Below are positions 59,896 to 64,000 of a stretch of DNA of 64,000 bases, in pieces. The notes below the pieces were generated by a model. It was not told where the DNA came from. It saw only the letters and a program-made list of their open reading frames with translations, and ran no database searches. A program made the translations under genes and the position numbers. Each line of letters opens with the position of its first letter. The first letter of the stretch is position 1. The stretch comes from Comamonas sp. JUb58 (GTDB taxonomy: Bacteria > Pseudomonadota > Gammaproteobacteria > Burkholderiales > Burkholderiaceae_C), in assembly GCF_004364775.1 (NCBI RefSeq), contig NZ_SOAL01000011.1, positions 1 through 64,000 of the forward strand, given 5' to 3'.

Positions 59896-61278
59896 TCAGC
59901 GGCGAGCCGCTGCTGTCGCCTGGCACAGTGGCGCAGCAAACGCCCGCGCTACCGCGCGGTTGCGTACCGCCAGCTCGCGCATGGCGGCGGAGATGGGCGC
60001 GGCGAACTCGGCTTGGCTCGCTGCTTCCCAAAACGCATCGGCCGCCGCTGCAGCCAGGCTCCAGACCCGGGGCACGGCGCCAATGGTGCTGACCTTGGGC
60101 TCGATGGGGAGCAACTCCGGATCCAGCCCGCCGCCGATCGAGGCATAGCGCATCGGCAGAATGTCATAGGCGGGGGCGATGCCCAGGTACTCGCCATCAT
60201 CGCCAATCAGCAGCGATATGTTCTCAAAATGCCGGTCGGTGTTGCCAATCAGCTCGCTGAAGGCGGCCATCACGCCGACATGCTCGGCATGCTGCTGGCT
60301 GAAATAATCCGCATGCACGCAACGCGCCGCAAACTCCGGCCAGGTATCGCGGGCGCCAAAGAACTCGTCATCGACGGCACCGGCCGAGAGCATGCCCAGC
60401 CGCCCTTGCTGGCCGACACGGTCAAAGCGCTGAACCTCCAGAAACACAAACTCGCCCCGGGCCAGTAGTTGGGTCTTGGCCGCAGGCAGGCCTATGTTGG
60501 CAAGCGATGCCAGCGCCAGGTGCTCCAGCGGCAGCAGCTCGGCCATGCGGCTGCCCAGGCGCGCAAACTTGACGATCACCGAACCCGAATCCTCAGCCAC
60601 CCAGAGAAACTTGGGCTGCTCGCCACCGGCGCTCGATCCATAGGATTCATTCTTCAGCTGCTGTGCAAGCTGCACATACACGTCCAGCTTGTCTTGGGAG
60701 GGCGGCCGGGGCTGCTGCAGCAGGTCCATCTCGCGCTGCAAAGGCAGGTCGCCAAAGATCAGGTTGCCCGGCAGGTTCAGCCCTTGGGTGAACAAAAAGG
60801 CAATGCGGTGGTCATCGCTCCAATCCTTGAGGCTGGCAGGGAAGGGCTGGTTGCGCGCCGCCGTCTGGGCCTGTTGGCGCCCTAAAAATCCCGAGGGCGC
60901 CGCAAACAACATATAGGGCGGCAGGCCATCGTAGAGGCGGATGGCGCCCGCATCCTGGCGCTCCAAGGTGCTGCCACCCACGAGAAACTCCAAATCCGCA
61001 TAGGGAACGATATGGCCGCTGGAGAGAAAGCGGTACACCCGCTGGCGCGGGTTGAGCCCCAGCGGCAGCTTGCGCAAGAGCGCATATTGCGGCGCGCGCT
61101 GGCCCGGTTCGCGAAACATCGTGACCGTGGCGGATAGTTCGCGAATAGTTCGGGACAGCGTTGGCTGGCTGATGCCCAGCGACTCCAACAGCTGCTGGCC
61201 AGAGCGCGGCCCACCCGCAAGCGCACGCTCTACGGCTTGGTGGAGATCGCTGATGGCGGGACGTGGAGCGCTTGGCAT
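59896..61278 (-). CDS. HipA-like kinase with N-terminal HTH
   Basis: A 460-aa protein. Residues about 1-60 form a helix-turn-helix (LLESLGISQPTLSRTIRELS). The remainder is a HipA-type Ser/Thr kinase: SSAGGEQPKFLW (phosphate-binding GGxxPK), SVIVKFA, the catalytic segment GNTDRHFENISLLI and APAYDILPM (DFD-like metal Asp). HipA toxins phosphorylate aminoacyl-tRNA synthetases; here no HipB antitoxin is adjacent, and the fused HTH may replace it. It is convergent with the MocR gene (28 bp between stops). Confidence 0.83.
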   Translation of the reverse strand: MPSAPRPAISDLHQAVERALAGGPRSGQQLLESLGISQPTLSRTIRELSATVTMFREPGQRAPQYALLRKLPLGLNPRQRVYRFLSSGHIVPYADLEFLVGGSTLERQDAGAIRLYDGLPPYMLFAAPSGFLGRQQAQTAARNQPFPASLKDWSDDHRIAFLFTQGLNLPGNLIFGDLPLQREMDLLQQPRPPSQDKLDVYVQLAQQLKNESYGSSAGGEQPKFLWVAEDSGSVIVKFARLGSRMAELLPLEHLALASLANIGLPAAKTQLLARGEFVFLEVQRFDRVGQQGRLGMLSAGAVDDEFFGARDTWPEFAARCVHADYFSQQHAEHVGVMAAFSELIGNTDRHFENISLLIGDDGEYLGIAPAYDILPMRYASIGGGLDPELLPIEPKVSTIGAVPRVWSLAAAAADAFWEAASQAEFAAPISAAMRELAVRNRAVARAFAAPLCQATAAARR

Positions 61279-61359
61279 TGGGCGTGGCTGAATAGTTCAA
61301 GAATTCTATATGAATCCTTTATTCTCTGCTGTGGGGTGGCGGCCTTCATCCGCTGCGCG

Positions 61360-62244
61360 CTAGCCCGCGACCGCCCCTTGTCCCAAACGCAAGGTATTCA
61401 CCAGCAAGTTGTACAAGCTGTCGACCGCCTTGGAGCGCCGCGATTCCTTGCTCCGGTACACGGCGACCTCCATCGGTGCCAAAGGGCCCAGGCCATGCTT
61501 GCTGCCCAGCACCTGCAGATGGGGCGGGGCGCTGCATTGGGTCAAGGCGGCAACGGCCAAGCCGCTTTCAACGGCAGCAATCTGCCCTGCCAAGCTGGAG
61601 CTGTTGTAGACCACGCGGTGCTGGCGCCCTTGCTGGGCCAGCGCGTGCAGGGCGCCGCGCCGGGCCAGGCTGGCCTCTTCGTACACCGCAATCGGCAGCG
61701 GATCGCGCCGCCACAGCTCGAAATGCTCTGACCCCACCCAGACCATGGGTTCATGGAACAGCAGGCTGCCGCGCCTGGCGTGGTCGCGCGAGATAAGCGC
61801 CAGATCTAGCTCGCCTGCCGCCACGCGGGGAATCAGCGCGGTCGATTGCTCGCAGCTGAGGATGATCTCCACGCCGCTATGGCGGGACGCAAAGCGCCTG
61901 AGCACGGGGGTGAGGTACTTCGCGGCATAGTCGTCGGGAACACCCAGGCGCACACTGCCTTTGAGCTCCTCGCCCTGCAGCGCAAACTGCGCTTCGCTGT
62001 GCAGATCCAAAATGCGCCGCGCATAGCTGAGCAGGCGTTGGCCCTCCGGCGTGATCTGCTGGCTGCGGCTGTCGCGCTCCAGCAGGCGGTGGCCGACGGC
62101 CGCTTCCAGCTTTTTGAGCTGCATGCTCACGGCGGACTGGGAGCGGTGCACCTCGCCCGCCGCGCCGGACAGCGATCCGGTATCGACCACCGCGACAAAG
62201 CACTTGAGCCAATCCATCTGAAGGTCTTGCGAGGTTGCAGGCAT
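61360..62244 (-). CDS. LysR-family transcriptional regulator
   Basis: A protein of about 294 aa: helix-turn-helix MDWLKCFVAVVDTGSLSGAAGEVHRSQSAVSMQLKKLEA and an effector-binding domain (GSVRLGVPDDYAAKYLTPVL; AAGELDLALISRD). The true start may be the ATG at 62217 (MDWLK), nine codons in. It is divergent from a DMT exporter with only 76 bp between the starts, so it very likely regulates that gene. Confidence 0.87.
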   Translation of the reverse strand: MPATSQDLQMDWLKCFVAVVDTGSLSGAAGEVHRSQSAVSMQLKKLEAAVGHRLLERDSRSQQITPEGQRLLSYARRILDLHSEAQFALQGEELKGSVRLGVPDDYAAKYLTPVLRRFASRHSGVEIILSCEQSTALIPRVAAGELDLALISRDHARRGSLLFHEPMVWVGSEHFELWRRDPLPIAVYEEASLARRGALHALAQQGRQHRVVYNSSSLAGQIAAVESGLAVAALTQCSAPPHLQVLGSKHGLGPLAPMEVAVYRSKESRRSKAVDSLYNLLVNTLRLGQGAVAG

Positions 62245-62320
62245 AGGTTTCGAAATTCGAATAGCTGATGCAAGAATTATGCGCTTTTCGATGGATGGCC
62301 TGCGCTGCACACTGGCAGCC

Positions 62321-63280
62321 ATGAGCCGATACCCAGACCCAGCGCAGATGGCCGCTGCAAGCATTGACCAATCCGCACAAGCTGCATCCCGTACCCCTGG
62401 CGACGCCTTTGGGGGTGTGCTGCCCTTTGTGCTGGGCAGTGCGCTGCTGGGCAGCATTGGCATTTTTGTGCACATGGCCCAGGCCGGGGCCTTGACGGCG
62501 ACCTGGTTCCGCTGCGCCTTTGGGCTGCTGGGGCTGACGGCCTGGCTGCTGTGGCGCAGGCAACTGCGCTTTCTTCGGTTGGAACGCAGCACAGCGGTTT
62601 GGGTGTTGCTGGCCAGCGTCTTGATGGTCCTGGGCTGGGTGCTGTTCTTTGCCGCCATGGAGCGCATCTCTGCCGGGGTGGCCGTGGTGCTGTTCCATAT
62701 GCAGCCCATGTGGGTGCTGGTGCTGGGCGCCCTGTGCCTGGGCGAGCAGCCAGGCCGCAAAAGGGTAATTGCCGTGGTAGTGGCCATGCTGGGCTTGGTG
62801 CTGGCCACAGGCATCCTGGAGCAAGCCGCGTCGCCGCAGGGCACGCAAACGCAGTACTGGCTGGGCGTGGGCATGTGTTTGCTGGGCGCATTTTTGACAG
62901 CCGCCGTCACCGTCATTGCAAGGCGCCTGCGCGCCATGCCTGCCGGCGTGCTGGCCTGGTGGCAATGCGCGGTCGGCAGCGCCGTGCTGTGGATGGCACC
63001 TGCCACACAAGGCTGGCCGGCCTGGGGCGCCGCCTGGGGTTGGTTGGCGGCCTTGGGCTTGGTGCATACCGCTACTGCTTATGCGCTGATCTACACCGGC
63101 ATGGCCAGGCTGCCCACAGGGCGCATCGCGGTGCTGCAGTTTGTCTACCCTGCGATCGCCATCCTGGTGGACTGGCAGTACTTTGGGCACCGGCTGGGGG
63201 CGCTGCAGATGGTGGGGGTGCTGGTGATGGGGGCGGCTATCTGGTATGCGGAGCGCCGGGCATCTGGCAAAACAGCCTGA
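62321..63280 (+). CDS. EamA/DMT-family exporter
   Basis: A protein of about 319 aa with ten hydrophobic helices in two EamA repeats (VLPFVLGSALLGSIGIFVHMAQAGALTATWFRC; WLGVGMCLLGAFLTAAVTVIARRL). The usual family signature is seen around YALIYTGMARLPTGRIAVLQFVYPAIAILVD. Drug/metabolite transporters of this type export amino acids or metabolites. The ATG at 62321 is taken; an in-frame ATG at 62279 is possible. It is probably controlled by the divergent LysR regulator. Confidence 0.85.
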   Translation: MSRYPDPAQMAAASIDQSAQAASRTPGDAFGGVLPFVLGSALLGSIGIFVHMAQAGALTATWFRCAFGLLGLTAWLLWRRQLRFLRLERSTAVWVLLASVLMVLGWVLFFAAMERISAGVAVVLFHMQPMWVLVLGALCLGEQPGRKRVIAVVVAMLGLVLATGILEQAASPQGTQTQYWLGVGMCLLGAFLTAAVTVIARRLRAMPAGVLAWWQCAVGSAVLWMAPATQGWPAWGAAWGWLAALGLVHTATAYALIYTGMARLPTGRIAVLQFVYPAIAILVDWQYFGHRLGALQMVGVLVMGAAIWYAERRASGKTA

Positions 63281-63290
63281 TCATTTGGGC

Positions 63291-63659
63291 CTAGCGCCGA
63301 TTGTTTAGCCACACGAAGACGGCGAAACCGAGCCAAGTCAAGACCAAAGGAATCAGTGACCAGATGAGCGCGTTTGACTTGCTGAAGATCGCATAAAGCG
63401 CTGCACCCAGCAAAGCGCTCAGCAGAACATGGAGCTGAGGCCGATTGCGCGCCAGCTTGGCCACAACACAGCCGGCGAGTACGGGCGGAAGCAGCAGGAA
63501 CAACACGACCAGAAAAACCGGCGAAAATCCGTAGAAGGGGGTATGGGGTAATAAGGCGGTTAGCAGCGCAAACGTGATCTTTTGCAGTACGAGTGCGATG
63601 GCGCCATAGCTCAGGGCAAAAGCGATTAGGATCGCTTTCAGGTCAATGTTGAAGAGCAT
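63291..63659 (-). CDS. small four-helix membrane protein
   Basis: A 122-aa hypothetical inner-membrane protein with about four hydrophobic segments (ILIAFALSYGAIALVL, FLVVLFLLLPPVLAGCVV, VLLSALLGAALYAIF, LIPLVLTWLGFAVFVWL). No family was recognised. GGGGA precedes the ATG at 63659. It ends 10 bp from the convergent DMT exporter. Confidence 0.65.
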   Translation of the reverse strand: MLFNIDLKAILIAFALSYGAIALVLQKITFALLTALLPHTPFYGFSPVFLVVLFLLLPPVLAGCVVAKLARNRPQLHVLLSALLGAALYAIFSKSNALIWSLIPLVLTWLGFAVFVWLNNRR

Positions 63660-63764
63660 GGATATTTCCCCGTCCGTAGCCGATGGGATAGCGAGCCGAT
63701 GGCCGAGTAAGTGCCATGAACTTGTATCGCTCCTTGGGCGCATTGAGCATCTTTAAGCCAAGCT

Positions 63765-64000
63765 TTAATGCCGCTCCAAGATGAGGGCGACTGTGGAAAG
63801 AACTAGAACCAAGATGATGATGGTTTTTTGCTTTAGATATTTTTCCCCAATAAAGATGGCGGAAAGTATAAACCCTAAGACCAAGCTCATACGTCTGAAT
63901 ACTGATAAGTAGGTGACATTGGAGTCAGCTTGTACAATGGCCAAAAAATAAACATACTCGGCAACCACCCATGATATGCCAACCAAAGGTATGTAAAGGC
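63765..64000 (-). CDS. EamA/SMR-type transporter, C-terminal part
   Basis: The last 78 or so residues of a membrane protein whose start lies beyond the window. VVAEYVYFLAIVQADSNVTYLSVFRRMSLVLGFILSAIFIGEKYLKQK followed by a final helix has the pattern of the last two helices of an EamA-type drug/metabolite transporter. Base composition is clearly AT-richer than the rest, suggesting a different origin. Confidence 0.6.
   Translation of the reverse strand, partial: LYIPLVGISWVVAEYVYFLAIVQADSNVTYLSVFRRMSLVLGFILSAIFIGEKYLKQKTIIILVLVLSTVALILERH

Overview
The window reads as a chromosomal segment of a GC-rich betaproteobacterium, most likely Comamonadaceae (Comamonas, Delftia or Variovorax relatives). 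The pointers are a betaproteobacterial-type 5S rRNA end, glnA followed by ntrB/ntrC, an IPTL-CTERM surface protein and the general gene style. Genus is not fixed by what I can see.

Region by region. (1) 1-11.4 kb: tail of an rRNA operon (5S and terminator), a pseudouridine synthase, several envelope or metabolic genes, then the nitrogen-control block glnA - small periplasmic protein - ntrB - ntrC. The region upstream of glnA has GCAC-N7-GTGC enhancer-like sites and a -24/-12 promoter. (2) 11.7-18.3 kb: dicarboxylate symporter, exonuclease III, META-domain protein, YbiR-like permease, nitroreductase and a RecF-like ATPase. (3) 18.3-23.1 kb, minus strand: a tightly packed biotin ECF transporter (bioM-bioN-bioY) with 4-bp overlaps, running into an acyl-CoA ligase and a thiolase. 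(4) 23.7-30.3 kb: a small membrane protein, a MetQ-type binding protein, a very large IPTL-CTERM extracellular nuclease and a leucine-rich-repeat kinase. (5) 30.4-35.5 kb, minus strand: a copper-resistance operon (Cys/His-rich protein, His/Met-rich protein, TolC-like lipoprotein, multicopper oxidase, cupredoxin, frameshifted DUF411 protein, CusF). (6) 35.6-39.6 kb: SDR, a class-III PLP phospho-lyase and a hydroxylysine-kinase-like protein, divergent from a GntR regulator with two TGATGCATC(A/T) operators. (7) 39.6-40.9 kb: an AT-richer stretch with no intact gene and an IS5-type transposase remnant.

(8) 40.9-52.3 kb is the most interesting part. It encodes a carbamoylase and a hydantoinase-like amidohydrolase on the minus strand. 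A divergent LysR regulator follows on the plus strand, then a DUF917 protein (S-methyl-thiohydantoin desulfurase family), a urocanase homologue lacking the expected active-site Cys, an MHS transporter, a secreted histidine-ammonia-lyase homologue without the MIO tripeptide, and a secreted metallo-beta-lactamase-fold protein. In order of chemistry this fits degradation of ergothioneine, or an S-methylated relative, to glutamate: lyase, hydratase, desulfurase, hydantoin hydrolysis, carbamoyl-glutamate hydrolysis. The first step would be moved to the periplasm. The substrate is inferred, not proven.

(9) 52.3-64 kb: an IS-end-like repeat array, then a vitamin-B6-centred block. This holds pyridoxal kinase, a small ORF, an ArgD-like aminotransferase, tRNA-Cys(GCA), a small CxxC protein, an Arg/Lys/Orn decarboxylase and a PtsJ-like MocR regulator. 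The same TTGTC-N4-GACAA operator sits upstream of the kinase and directly on the regulator start. A lone HTH-HipA kinase, a LysR regulator divergent from a DMT exporter, and a truncated EamA-type gene close the window.
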